From: an uncultured bacterium
GTDB lineage: Bacteria; Verrucomicrobiota; Verrucomicrobiia; Opitutales; Intestinicryptomonadaceae
NCBI GenBank assembly: GCA_905214995.1
Contig: CAJMOT010000009.1
Span: 1-31,592 of the forward strand
DNA length: 31,592 nt
Direction of reading: 5' to 3'
This document shows positions 15,705 to 23,583 of the stretch, piece after piece. Below the pieces are notes generated by a model. It had not been told where the DNA came from. It did not search any database and saw only the letters and a list, made by a program, of their open reading frames with translations. Each line of letters begins with the position of its first letter. The stretch's first letter is position 1. The position numbers and the translations under genes were made by a program.

Positions 15705-16154
15705 TCAGAGCCCCCGTGTGGATTTTCTCGTCGCCACGCGCCGCGCGGCTCCGAAGTTCGCGCCCTTCCTGGGCAGGCCAGTGCGCACTCCGAAGAGCGG
15801 AGAACTCACCGGCAGCTCTCCCCGCGCCACCCGCGCGAGCGTTTCCCTCGCCTCGTCCGCGAGCCTGCACTGCCTGTCGGTCAGCTCCATCTGCGGAAGC
15901 CGCGTTTGCAGCGCCTCCGCCGCCAGCCGCAGGGCGCATTCTTTCAGCTCCGGAGGAATCCGCGAGTGGTCGGGGTCGATGGCGTTCAGCCCCGATGCCG
16001 CAACCTCCGCGCGGATGCGCACGACTACGGAGTCGAGAATTTCGGCGGCGGGCTCCCTCCCGGGGGATTTCAGCGACTGCGCCTTGAGTATTTCGAGCTG
16101 CGGCTTGTTAAGCGCGCATTCGAGGTCGGATGTTTTAAGGTTTATCCAGTCCAT
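15705..16154 (-). CDS. Mu gp36-like (DUF1320-type) head-tail connector (149 aa)
   Basis: The helical N-terminus WINLKTSDLECALNKPQLEI and the stretch ILDSVVVRIRAEVAASGLNA, then PPELKECALRLAAEALQTRL, follow the all-helical layout of the DUF1320/gp36 family that sits after the major capsid gene in Mu-like phages. The C-terminus is basic (ARRVATRKSTRGL). A hairpin of 27 bases separates it from the capsid gene. Start at the ATG at 16154, without Shine-Dalgarno. The role would be closing the portal vertex or joining a tail. Confidence 0.65.
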   Translation of the reverse strand: MDWINLKTSDLECALNKPQLEILKAQSLKSPGREPAAEILDSVVVRIRAEVAASGLNAIDPDHSRIPPELKECALRLAAEALQTRLPQMELTDRQCRLADEARETLARVARGELPVSSPLFGVRTGLPRKGANFGAARRVATRKSTRGL

Positions 16155-16168
16155 TTCGGGAAGTCGGG

Positions 16169-16201
16169 GCGGGGGACGGCGGAACCGCCCCCCGCGTTTT
16201 T
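16169..16201. promoter_or_regulatory. Strong hairpin between the capsid and connector genes
   Basis: GCGGGGG (16169-16175) pairs with CCCCCGC (16189-16195) around an inner GGCG/CGCC stem. Five T follow on the plus strand (16197-16201), so it could stop antisense transcripts. On the coding strand it lacks a T-run and may instead stabilise the capsid mRNA or cut expression of later genes. Confidence 0.6.
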
Positions 16202-16202
16202 G

Positions 16203-17123
16203 TTACGCTCCTTTCTTGACCGAGAGTTTGCGAACGCCGAGCGAGCTCGTTGCCACGATGCTCGAATAGTGTTCGACGGTGATGTCGGTGTACTTGGCGC
16301 GCTCGTCGCAGTACACCCTGAACGCTCCGCCCTCCTCTGTCGGCGTGTAGAACCGTTTGAGGTTTGAGGGCTCGTCCTTTGAGAGCGAATTCTGCGCGTA
16401 GAAGGCGAATACGCAGTCCCCGAGGATTTTGCTCTTCGCGTCGGGCGCCGACTGGTAGCGCGACGACAGCACTTCGCATGCGTCGAGCATGAACTTGCCG
16501 GCGAGCTCGTCCTTCGCCATGGCCGCGCCCTTGAAGGCGACCGCGCTGTTCTGGGACTCGAGAGCCGTCATGCGCAGATCCCACGCGCTCTCCCCGAAGA
16601 GCAGGCGGTTGGGGCGCACGCCGCTCTCGTCGGCGGCGAGCATCAGCATTTCGCGGATGTCGGCGTCGGGGTTTGAGTCGGCGTCCCACGTCTTGGGGGA
16701 CTCGTCCGCGGCGGCAATGGCGTCGATGGCGGCAACCGCCCTGCGGAGCTCGTTGCGCAGAAGCCTTTGCAGGAGCATCTGCACGTACCTCTCCTGCCAG
16801 TCGTCGCCCGCCACTTCGTCGTGGTCGACGCGGATGGTGAGGCCCTTGTTGATGGTTTTTTCGTTCACCGACTCTCCGGAGTAGCTGACGCGCTTGAACT
16901 CCGCGCCCACCGCGCGCACGTCGTCGCTTTCGGAGTAGAACGCCTGGGCGTTGTCGCTCTTTTTAAACTCGAACCTTCTGCCGACCGCTATGGGAGGGGC
17001 GATGAAGTCGAGGAGTTTGGAGGCGTTTTCGGGATCGGTCCAACCGACCGTGAAGGCGGTGAGCGCTTCGGAATAGTTGCCGGCCGAAAACCTGTTTTCG
17101 TTTGCTGTCGTTATTTCGGGCAT
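16203..17123 (-). CDS. Probable major capsid protein (306 aa)
   Basis: A soluble 306-residue protein in the capsid position between the decoration-like and gp36-like genes. It begins MPEITTANENRFSAGNYSEA and contains FIAPPIAVGRRFEFKKSD near the start, a typical capsid N-arm start, followed by KTINKGLTIRVDHDEVAGDD, the helical IREMLMLAADESGVRPNRLL, and a C-terminal ITVEHYSSIVATSSLGVRKL. These match the general arrangement of HK97-fold capsid proteins of the Mu/SPO-like type (N-arm, then 'gpE-like' body, a late strand). AAGGAAAAC precedes the ATG, so this gene, unlike most in the window, has a Shine-Dalgarno. The assignment rests on pattern and synteny. Confidence 0.75.
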   Translation of the reverse strand: MPEITTANENRFSAGNYSEALTAFTVGWTDPENASKLLDFIAPPIAVGRRFEFKKSDNAQAFYSESDDVRAVGAEFKRVSYSGESVNEKTINKGLTIRVDHDEVAGDDWQERYVQMLLQRLLRNELRRAVAAIDAIAAADESPKTWDADSNPDADIREMLMLAADESGVRPNRLLFGESAWDLRMTALESQNSAVAFKGAAMAKDELAGKFMLDACEVLSSRYQSAPDAKSKILGDCVFAFYAQNSLSKDEPSNLKRFYTPTEEGGAFRVYCDERAKYTDITVEHYSSIVATSSLGVRKLSVKKGA

Positions 17124-17135
17124 TGAGTTTTCCTT

Positions 17136-17828
17136 TTAGTTTTTGCGCAGAACCATCCACGCGATTTTAGTGGACGAAGCCGTTCCCGCGGCGTCGAGCG
17201 AGAACGTTATCCCGCCGTCCGACACGATGGCGGACACCGACTTTTCCGATCCTCCGGCCGACGCGATGGAGGCGAACGCTATGTCGCCCTCGCCGAGTTC
17301 GCCCGAGGCGAGTGTTTCGGACGAGGTTGCGCCCGTCCAGACGTACAGCCCGCAGGAGTGCACCTGCCAGGCGCGCTCGCCGAAGCCTTGCGGGTCGATT
17401 TCTACGGGGCATCCGGCCGCCGCCGAGCAGAGGGCGACGCCGACCTTGTAGGCGCCGTCGCCGGCGACGGGGCTGACCTTGCCGCCCGCCGAGGCGTAGA
17501 GCGAGTCTCCCGCGGAGACGTTGGCGGAGGTTCGGCACACGAAAGTGCTCTCCGCGCACCCCGGGAGGGCGACGCTTACGGAGTCTCCCTTGGCGCCTTC
17601 GTCGAGGCACACGCCTATCGGCTTTTTGGAGGCGGAGGCGATGACGAACTCTCCGTCGTTTTCGCCGGCCGCCACGAGCAGGTTTTGAGAGTCCACGGCC
17701 TCCGCTGCCCTCATGGTCACGGAACCCGCGTGGGTGCCTTCGGCGATGTTGCAGAAGGCGGGGCCGCCGCGTCGGGCTCCGGCGATTGCGCGGAGGGTCG
17801 CAGCGGCAATGTTTTTGGTTTGCTTCAT
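17136..17828 (-). CDS. Two-domain capsid decoration-like protein (DUF2190-type N-terminus), 230 aa
   Basis: The first 145 or so residues follow the DUF2190 decoration pattern: KKPIGVCLDEGAKGDSVSVA, then NVSAGDSLYASAGGKVSPV and VGVALCSAAAGCPVEID. The C-terminal 75 residues form a second beta domain, QVHSCGLYVWTGATSSETLA to TKIAWMVLRKN, of the sort sometimes fused to such proteins in phages of PVC bacteria. It is rich in Ala, Gly and Ser. The start is the ATG at 17828, overlapping the protease stop as ATGA and preceded by AAAGGAAT. It would sit on the outside of the capsid; the extra domain could bind a partner or surface. Confidence 0.75.
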   Translation of the reverse strand: MKQTKNIAAATLRAIAGARRGGPAFCNIAEGTHAGSVTMRAAEAVDSQNLLVAAGENDGEFVIASASKKPIGVCLDEGAKGDSVSVALPGCAESTFVCRTSANVSAGDSLYASAGGKVSPVAGDGAYKVGVALCSAAAGCPVEIDPQGFGERAWQVHSCGLYVWTGATSSETLASGELGEGDIAFASIASAGGSEKSVSAIVSDGGITFSLDAAGTASSTKIAWMVLRKN

Positions 17829-18601
17829 TTTATTCCTTTTGTTTGGGGGTTGTGAAATGCGAACTGCCTTCGTATGGCGGCAAAGCTCTTTGAGTAGGGT
17901 TCGCCGAGCTCTTTCGAGCGGCGTGCGGCGAGGTCGGCCATCTCCCTCGGGGATATTTTTTTCGGAGCGGGGTTGCGGCTTTCGCTGCCGCCGGTTTTTG
18001 CGGAGGGTTTTGCGAGCCTCATGCGGGCTTCCACCGTCGCCGCGCGCGACAACTCGCCGAGCCTGCGCGCGGACTCGGAGCATTTTTGCGCGCGCTCCGC
18101 GGCGGATTTTGCGCGGCGCGATATTTCCTCCGCTTTTTCAGCCCGCGTTCTGGCGGCGCTTAGGCCCGCGGGGAGCGCGCGCACCACGCGCCCGCTCTCC
18201 GGAATGTTGGGGTTGTTCGTCAGCCCCGCCGATATGAGCTTTATTGGCCGGAACCGCCCGTCTGGAAGCTTTTGCATCCTCCAGCGCGGTGACATGGATT
18301 TCAGCTTGCCCGACGAGATTTGCCGGAAGGCCTCCTCCGTATATTTCGTCTCAACGCCGATGCCGTCGCCGAGCGAGAATATGCGCGATATTTTTCCCAC
18401 GGGGCGCGCCTTGGAGCGCGGGGACTCGTCGGGGTGCCCGACGTATACGGGAATCCCGCAGCCGACGAGCGCGGAGAATCTGGCGGCGCTCTTCATGCTC
18501 TCGAGCGACTTTTCGTCCACGAGCTGCATTCCGAGCCTGTGCGGCCATTCCCCGTAGGGGCTGAGAACCTGGACGAGGGGCCTGTCAAATTTCGCCTTCA
18601 T
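17825..18601 (-). CDS. Mu gpI-like prohead protease / scaffold (258 aa)
   Basis: The first two thirds match Mu-like I proteins: IPVYVGHPDESPRSKARPVG, FSLGDGIGVETKYTEEAFRQ, SGKLKSMSPRWRMQKLPDGR and LISAGLTNNPNIP, the last being characteristic. The C-terminal part, ARTRAEKAEEISRRAKSAAE onward, is a basic helical region that could act as scaffold or capsid-binding tail. The start is the ATG at 18601, inside the end of the portal gene (17-base overlap); longer frames are antisense-like. It cleaves or shapes the prohead during assembly. The stop overlaps the decoration gene's start. Confidence 0.8.
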   Translation of the reverse strand: MKAKFDRPLVQVLSPYGEWPHRLGMQLVDEKSLESMKSAARFSALVGCGIPVYVGHPDESPRSKARPVGKISRIFSLGDGIGVETKYTEEAFRQISSGKLKSMSPRWRMQKLPDGRFRPIKLISAGLTNNPNIPESGRVVRALPAGLSAARTRAEKAEEISRRAKSAAERAQKCSESARRLGELSRAATVEARMRLAKPSAKTGGSESRNPAPKKISPREMADLAARRSKELGEPYSKSFAAIRRQFAFHNPQTKGIK

Positions 18602-19802
18602 CTGCGTCTTTCGTTCCGGTTTTTTTCGCGGATTTTCCGGCGCCTTCCAGCGGGAAGGCGAAGTGGCGCGCAAGCTCCGTCGGGTCGGGCTTCAAGCCGA
18701 TGGCGCAGAGCCTTTCGATTATTTCGAGCTCGTGTTTGCGCTCTTCGTAGTCGGGGAGTTTCAGCCTGAATTTAGCCAGCGCAACCGGATCCCCGTGCGC
18801 GAGCCTTACCACCGCCGCGTCGATTTTGCGGTTGAGCGTCTCGGCGACGTTGGCGGCGTCGTCCTCCTCGATGAGGGATTCCTCGTACCACTGCATGTTC
18901 GCTCCCACGCTGTCTGGCGCGCTGAAAGTGGAGAGGTCGCCGCCGCGCCAGAGCGAGCCCATCATTCTGTCCACGCGCTCGACGAGGGCGGGGTAGGGAA
19001 GCTCTCCGCGCGTCGATACGTCGATGGCGTCCATTTCCGTGCCCTCGGAGAATACCGCGTGGAACTCCGCGCCGAATTCCCGCACGGCGTCGCAGACGCT
19101 TTCCCATTGGGGCGTTCCGGGAAAGGCGTCGGTTTTCGCCTTTATCCCGGGCATTCCGTTGCGCTCGCAGTATATGAGCCAGTCGCGCAGCGGAAGCTGC
19201 TTGAACAGGTACGCTATGGACGAGGCGAACATCAGCCCGTCGCCGCAGGTGACGAGCCATTCGTCGGGGTCGAGCTCCGCGCCGTCGGCGAGCTGCCCCT
19301 CCCTCTCGAGAATCCGCAGGCGTTTTTGCGTGTTTTCGAAGAGCCATAGAGGATACTGGGTGAATATGCCCCTGACCCTTCCGTTGTCGTTCTGAAATTC
19401 GATTTTGTGGACGCTGTACTTCATCGCCACGCAGTCCATCATCTGGCTTACGAGCAGGCGCAGCCCGCCGGATTCGTTTTCGTCGCGGAAGGATTTTGCG
19501 CGCAGGGTGGAGTAAAAGTCGCGCAGCGTGCGCATGTGTTCGCGCGCTTTCGGGGAGTCCTCGAGGGGGACTATTTCAAAGTCGAGGCGCGACACCGACT
19601 TTTTGCGCTTGAGGTTCAGCCCGCAGATGGCGTCGTCTCGCGAGAGGATCGCCTCGAATATTCTGGCGGCGGAGCCGAGTCGCCCGTTTTCAAATGCTTC
19701 GAGCGCCCTCGACAGGGTTTCGGGGCGCAGGTTTCTGACGGGGCTCGTCCGCCGCCCCTCCGCGCGGAGGTATGAATTTGCCGATATGGGTTGTGCGTTC
19801 AT
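18585..19802 (-). CDS. Mu gp29-like portal protein (DUF935), 405 aa
   Basis: A portal protein of the DUF935 family. Diagnostic stretches are FASSIAYLFKQLPLRDWLIY followed by CERNGMPGIKAK, and AEFHAVFSEGTEMDAIDVST, matching the Mu gp29 core that forms the DNA gate at the capsid vertex. Length is slightly below that of typical gp29 (about 500 residues), mostly at the C-terminus. The ATG at 19802 (MNAQPISANS) is chosen; an ATG six codons upstream at 19820 is also possible. It is the first gene of the block: upstream lie 173 bases and then an opposite-strand chromosomal gene, so no terminase gene is adjacent, although terminases usually stand directly before the portal gene. Confidence 0.85.
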   Translation of the reverse strand: MNAQPISANSYLRAEGRRTSPVRNLRPETLSRALEAFENGRLGSAARIFEAILSRDDAICGLNLKRKKSVSRLDFEIVPLEDSPKAREHMRTLRDFYSTLRAKSFRDENESGGLRLLVSQMMDCVAMKYSVHKIEFQNDNGRVRGIFTQYPLWLFENTQKRLRILEREGQLADGAELDPDEWLVTCGDGLMFASSIAYLFKQLPLRDWLIYCERNGMPGIKAKTDAFPGTPQWESVCDAVREFGAEFHAVFSEGTEMDAIDVSTRGELPYPALVERVDRMMGSLWRGGDLSTFSAPDSVGANMQWYEESLIEEDDAANVAETLNRKIDAAVVRLAHGDPVALAKFRLKLPDYEERKHELEIIERLCAIGLKPDPTELARHFAFPLEGAGKSAKKTGTKDADEGEI

Positions 19803-19930
19803 GGGCGCACAATATCGCATTTTGGAGTTCCGCGCAAATTTACTTTGGGAGTTTTGGATTCGCCGAAAATTTTTGAAGTTTTTGAGGCGGGCGGGCGCGG
19901 TGGATTTTAACCGTTAAACTTTTCGCCGCC

Positions 19931-19946
19931 GCATTTTTGTTGAAAG
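19931..19946. repeat. Possible partner of the repeat at the other side of the phage block
   Basis: GCATTTTTGTTGAAAG (19931-19946) matches 14 of 16 bases of 12324-12339 at the far end of the block, in the same orientation. It could be a remnant of a flanking direct repeat, but the sequence is simple and the match may be chance. Confidence 0.25.
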
Positions 19947-19975
19947 CCCGCGCGGAGGCTTTAAAATCGCGCGCC

Positions 19976-21529
19976 ATGATAAGTTTTAATTGTCGCGTTT
20001 TAACGGGAATTTCCGCCGCGGCCTGCATTTTCGCCGCGGGTTGCGCCTTTGCCGGCGGGGATGGGACGCCCGAAAATCCCGTTCCGCAAAAGGAAGCCGC
20101 GGCGCCGGCCGAATCCCCCAAGTACTCCTTGTCCGACTACCGCAACTTTTTCGGCATGTGCTGGTCGGCGGATTCCAACGCGGACTTGCTCGACTATGCG
20201 CGGCAGATGGGGCACACGCACGTCGTATACCGCAAAGGCATGGAAAACCTGCCGCAGGCAAAGGGCATGAAGTTCTTCATAGAGGATCCCGAGTTCGGCG
20301 CGCGCCGCAGGATGCTCGACTACGGCAAAAAATATTCGCAGTCGGAGATAGACGACATACAGGCGCACTATGTCGTGATATGCCACGACAAGGAGTTCCC
20401 GCACAACATGGCGTCCTCGTGGTTCGTTCCGCCGAACACGCGCTCGCTTACTCTCGACTTCCAGCAGCAGGCGGTCATAGACGACGTCGTCGGCAGGCTC
20501 GTAAAGCGCATAAAGGGCATCGAGAAAAAGAATCCGGACTTCAAATTCGCGGGGTTTACATGGGACGTTCCGCACCCGAGCGGCAATTTCCGCCTGCCTC
20601 CCAAGCCGCATGTCAAAGACATACACAAGGCGCAGGGCAGGGAGGTGACGCTCGCGCACTGGACAGGCAAGGACAGCAGCATTCCATTCAAGGGCCGCAC
20701 GCACGAATACGAGACGTATTCGGAGGGAAAGCTCGCCTTTTACGACAAGCTAAGGCGCGAGGGCGCGAAGATAAACCCGGACGTCAAGATGATGTCGGAG
20801 CCCTATAAGTTGTACGAGGGCTGGATAAGGCGCATAACTCCGGAGCTCGCCGAAAAGATGAAGTCTCGCGGAATGGAGGGATACAGGTTCGATTTCCTCT
20901 GGCAGGAGGGCGACGGGGACGCCTTCGTTACCGACGAGCGCATTTTGGAGGGCGGCTACGACCGCGCGCACGTGGGCTCCTCAACCCCCAACATTTCCGA
21001 CACCGGCAGAATGCTCGCCGAATCCGTCGCGGCGGCGACAAACGGATCGTGGACGGCGTGGTACGGCAGGGCGGGGGGAACGGTAAATTCTCCCAATTAC
21101 AAACATATGCGCGAAATCCCCGCGCGCCTGAAACTGTTCAAGGCGATTCCCACATGGGAAAACCTCAACAACACCCCCGTTTCGGAGCGCAAGTGGGACG
21201 CCGAAAAAAAATCGTACGACAGCCCGACCGCCCACATGGGCGAGGACTGCGTCTGGGGCAAGCACCCGCACGACGACAAAATGTTTTTGGTTTTCCTCTC
21301 CCCGAAGGCCGAGGCGCGCATTCCGAAGGGAAAGAAAGTCAAGGCGGTGTACGCGACCGACGGGCTCTTCCGGGAGCTCATGGATTTGCGCGAGCGCGAC
21401 AGGGCCGCAAAAATAAAGCCGCGCGTGAGGGTTCTCGACGACAAGGTACGCCTGCTTTCCAACGACCTCATAAATGAGGGGCTCGTGCTTCACCTCGAGG
21501 ACGCCTCGAAAGCGGAGGCCGAAAAATAG
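19976..21529 (+). CDS. Secreted protein of unknown function, possibly glycoside-hydrolase-like (517 aa)
   Basis: Begins with a signal peptide (about 1-30, FNCRVLTGISAAACIFAAGC); the Cys after AAG may be a lipoprotein site, or cleavage may follow AFA. The body has alternating helix/strand pieces such as KFAGFTWDVPHPSGNFRLPP, INPDVKMMSEPYKLYEGWIR and GMEGYRFDFLWQEGDGDAFV, suggesting a TIM barrel with acidic residues at strand ends, followed by a beta-rich C-terminal part (KMFLVFLSPKAEARIPKGKK). That layout resembles glycoside hydrolases, but I recognise no family. The start is the ATG at 19976; the TTG at 19937 would add 13 residues before the signal peptide. The gene is single and ends at a strong terminator. 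Confidence 0.7.
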   Translation: MISFNCRVLTGISAAACIFAAGCAFAGGDGTPENPVPQKEAAAPAESPKYSLSDYRNFFGMCWSADSNADLLDYARQMGHTHVVYRKGMENLPQAKGMKFFIEDPEFGARRRMLDYGKKYSQSEIDDIQAHYVVICHDKEFPHNMASSWFVPPNTRSLTLDFQQQAVIDDVVGRLVKRIKGIEKKNPDFKFAGFTWDVPHPSGNFRLPPKPHVKDIHKAQGREVTLAHWTGKDSSIPFKGRTHEYETYSEGKLAFYDKLRREGAKINPDVKMMSEPYKLYEGWIRRITPELAEKMKSRGMEGYRFDFLWQEGDGDAFVTDERILEGGYDRAHVGSSTPNISDTGRMLAESVAAATNGSWTAWYGRAGGTVNSPNYKHMREIPARLKLFKAIPTWENLNNTPVSERKWDAEKKSYDSPTAHMGEDCVWGKHPHDDKMFLVFLSPKAEARIPKGKKVKAVYATDGLFRELMDLRERDRAAKIKPRVRVLDDKVRLLSNDLINEGLVLHLEDASKAEAEK

Positions 21530-21612
21530 CCCGGGCGCGGCAGTCCGGGCATAACCGCCGCAGGCGGCGCAAGGAGGCTCCGGCTGAATCCCGCCCCGCG
21601 ATGCGCAAAATA

Positions 21613-21644
21613 AAATGGAGACTGCAGGACGGCAGTCTCCATTT
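21613..21644. terminator. Bidirectional intrinsic terminator between convergent genes
   Basis: AAATGGAGACTGC (21613-21625) and GCAGTCTCCATTT (21632-21644) form a perfect 13-base stem with a six-base loop. T-rich sequence follows on both strands. It would end both the secreted-protein gene (stop 21529) and the VOC gene (stop 21671). Confidence 0.93.
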
Positions 21645-21670
21645 GTTTTAGCGGCGCGGATTTTGCCCCG

Positions 21671-22051
21671 CTACGCCGTGATTTCCACGCGGTTTCCCTC
21701 CGGGTCGGAAACGGCGCTCTCGTAATATCCGTCGCCGGTCATGCGAGGTTCGCCCAGTATTCGGTATCCGTCCCTCCTAAGTCTTTCGGTGACGGCGTCC
21801 ACGTTTTCCCTCCCGCCTACGGATATTGCGAAGTGCGCGAGCCCCGCCGCGCTTTCGCCTCCGGCGGATTTTGCGGGGCCGCCGGCCATCAGTTCAATGC
21901 GCGCGCCGTCTCCGAGCGAGAGAAAATAGGAGGAAAAATTCTTCTTTGGATTTTCGTATTTGCCCCCGCTTGCGAATCCGAAATATTTTTCGTAAAATTC
22001 GCGCAGGAGTTCCAAATCATCCGCCCAAATCGCTATGTGGTCTATTTTCAC
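21671..22051 (-). CDS. VOC (glyoxalase-like) metalloprotein (126 aa)
   Basis: A small vicinal-oxygen-chelate fold with two beta-alpha-beta-beta-beta repeats. The four expected metal ligands are visible: His4 in KIDHIAIW, Glu in ARIELMAGG, His in LAHFAISV and Glu in NRVEITA. It also has EFYEKYFGF near the start and SDPEGNRVEI near the end, standard for lactoylglutathione-lyase relatives. The frame opens at a TTG at 22087, but the GTG at 22051 places the first conserved His normally and is preferred; there is no ATG. It follows the pyrophosphorylase gene by 106 bases that contain two hairpins. Glyoxalase activity is possible, though the substrate is unknown. Confidence 0.8.
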   Translation of the reverse strand: MKIDHIAIWADDLELLREFYEKYFGFASGGKYENPKKNFSSYFLSLGDGARIELMAGGPAKSAGGESAAGLAHFAISVGGRENVDAVTERLRRDGYRILGEPRMTGDGYYESAVSDPEGNRVEITA

Positions 22052-22103
22052 GTCGTATTCCGGCGCGCCGCCTCTTTTGTCCTGCAAAACGCGGCGGCGC
22101 GCA

Positions 22104-22137
22104 GTCCGGCTTCCGGACGGAGGGCGGGTTCCGCCCT
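22104..22137. repeat. Two adjacent hairpins between the pyrophosphorylase and VOC genes
   Basis: GTCCGG/CCGGAC (22104-22109 and 22113-22118) and AGGGCGG/CCGCCCT (22121-22127 and 22131-22137) are perfect stems with three-base loops. There is no T-run, so they may mark mRNA processing or a weak attenuator rather than a terminator. Confidence 0.5.
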
Positions 22138-22157
22138 ATGTCCGAGTTTTCAAAACG

Positions 22158-23579
22158 CTATTCCAGATAGAGCCCGTTTTTTATCTCGGGCTTATTTTCA
22201 AGCGCCCTCCACTTGGCGACGAAATCTTCTTCGTTTGAGGCGAAGAGCGGCGATATTTCCAAGTCGATTTCCGGCGCGCCGTCGGGAGCGGTCGGGACGC
22301 TCTCGCCGGCGGCTTTCAGCCAGCGCGCCGCCTGTTTTTTCTGGTCGTTTTTGCAGGTCAGCGGAGAGTCCACGCCTTCGGCGTTCTTGACGGGCGAAAA
22401 TTCGTCGCCGCGCGCGCCCTCGATTATCACGGGGTTTTTCGCCATCGGCAGGGCGTCGAACACGAACATCTCAAACTTTATCCCGTTCGGCTTTTCGGGC
22501 TTTATCTGGTTGCCGTCGGCGTCGACGCATGGGATTTTCTTGTCCGCGCGGTGGAAGGGCAGCTTTGCGCCCTCTCCCGACCCGCCGAGCCTTTCGACGA
22601 AGGCGCGGTCGAGGATATGTATGGCCACGCTCCCGGCGCGGAATTCGAGCTGCCCGTTTTTGTCGAGCCGCTCCTGGTACTCTTTCGGCAGATCGGAATA
22701 TTCCACGACGCGCATTTTGCCGCCGAGCTCGCAGAAGTGCCCGACCTTTTCGAGCGCGTAGGCTTTGGGAATCATCTTGGACGACATTTCCGAGCCGCTT
22801 TTTATGTGGAATCCGAGGAAGTACGGGTCGATGATGTTGACGAGCGGGTTGTCGACCTGGAAGTAGCTGATGCAGTCGATTCCGCGCTTTTTGAGCTCTT
22901 CCGCCGCCCCGCTGCGGCACATTCCGCGCAGGCATCCGCCGTGCCCGTCGGGGGTCATGGCGATTTTGCCCTTTTGTTCGAGGATTATTTTGCCGTTGGC
23001 GTCAACGGCGGGCATGAGCCCCTGCTTGAAGAAGATCACGCCGTTTCTGTCGAGCCCGAAGAAGGCGTTTTCCTCGAAGAACGCGCGGGTTGCGGCGTCG
23101 TTTATATGGCTTGTCATCACGAGCCACGGGATAGACACCCCGTATTTGCGCTGCGCCGAGAGGATTTTTTCGGCGAAGATTTGAAAGAGGCTCTTTTGCT
23201 TTACGGGCGAGACTTTGTAGAGGCCCTTGGGCGCGTTGAATCCGAGCCTCGTGCCCTGTCCGCCCGCGACTACGAACGCCGCGAGCCTGCCCGCGCGTAT
23301 GGCGTCCTCGCCGATTTTTTTGGCTTCCGCCCACTCGGGGTCGGAGGCCTTGTCAGCCGGCAGCGGCTTGAACGGCGCGGGCGAGAGCTTGGAAAAGTCG
23401 ATTCCCGCCTCCGCCGGAGCCGTCTTGAACACGAGCTCCTTCAAAAGCGAGCCGAGTTCGTCGAGATCGACCTGTTCGAGCTGCCCGAGCAGCGCATTCT
23501 TCGCGCCGTCGTCGAGCGAGTCGAAAAACCTGAACACGCCGCCCTGTCCGGCGGCTTCGAATTTTTCCCGAATTGTCAT
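22158..23579 (-). CDS. Eukaryote-type UDP-sugar / UDP-HexNAc pyrophosphorylase (473 aa)
   Basis: Joins UTP and a sugar-1-phosphate to give a UDP-sugar. The nucleotide-binding loop VAGGQGTRLGFNAPKGLY (104-121) has the form seen in UAP1/AGX-type enzymes, with an N-terminal helical part before it. Further family stretches are PWLVMTSHINDAATRAFFEE, TPDGHGGCLRG, YFQVDNPLVNIIDPYFLGFH, ELGGKMRVVEYSDLP and GIKFEMFVFDALPMAKN. The length is normal. The gene starts four bases after the galE stop and has AAGGA as a Shine-Dalgarno. No galT is present in the cluster, so it may supply UDP-galactose from Gal-1-P as some UTP-hexose-1-phosphate uridylyltransferases do; UDP-GlcNAc or UDP-GalNAc synthesis is the other main possibility. 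Confidence 0.88.
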   Translation of the reverse strand: MTIREKFEAAGQGGVFRFFDSLDDGAKNALLGQLEQVDLDELGSLLKELVFKTAPAEAGIDFSKLSPAPFKPLPADKASDPEWAEAKKIGEDAIRAGRLAAFVVAGGQGTRLGFNAPKGLYKVSPVKQKSLFQIFAEKILSAQRKYGVSIPWLVMTSHINDAATRAFFEENAFFGLDRNGVIFFKQGLMPAVDANGKIILEQKGKIAMTPDGHGGCLRGMCRSGAAEELKKRGIDCISYFQVDNPLVNIIDPYFLGFHIKSGSEMSSKMIPKAYALEKVGHFCELGGKMRVVEYSDLPKEYQERLDKNGQLEFRAGSVAIHILDRAFVERLGGSGEGAKLPFHRADKKIPCVDADGNQIKPEKPNGIKFEMFVFDALPMAKNPVIIEGARGDEFSPVKNAEGVDSPLTCKNDQKKQAARWLKAAGESVPTAPDGAPEIDLEISPLFASNEEDFVAKWRALENKPEIKNGLYLE

Positions 23580-23583
23580 AAAG

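Larger units (their letters stand above)
12341..19802 (-). mobile_element. Mu-like virion-structure block (partial prophage or domesticated capsid operon)
   Basis: Ten closely packed minus-strand genes run in the order portal (DUF935), protease, decoration-like, capsid, gp36-like connector, three small proteins, hub-like protein and a terminal 220-residue protein. Many junctions overlap by 4-17 bases. The order matches the head part of Mu-like phages. I could recognise no terminase, transposase or integrase, regulator, tail tube, sheath, tape measure or lysis gene, and ordinary chromosomal genes lie directly on both sides. All frames are intact. The boundaries given are gene boundaries, not proven ends. 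Confidence 0.75.

Noticed and set aside
14797..16367. Long plus-strand frames (490 and 437 residues) across the phage block
   Set aside because: They are Arg/Ser-rich shadows antisense to five overlapping minus-strand genes with coherent starts and stops.
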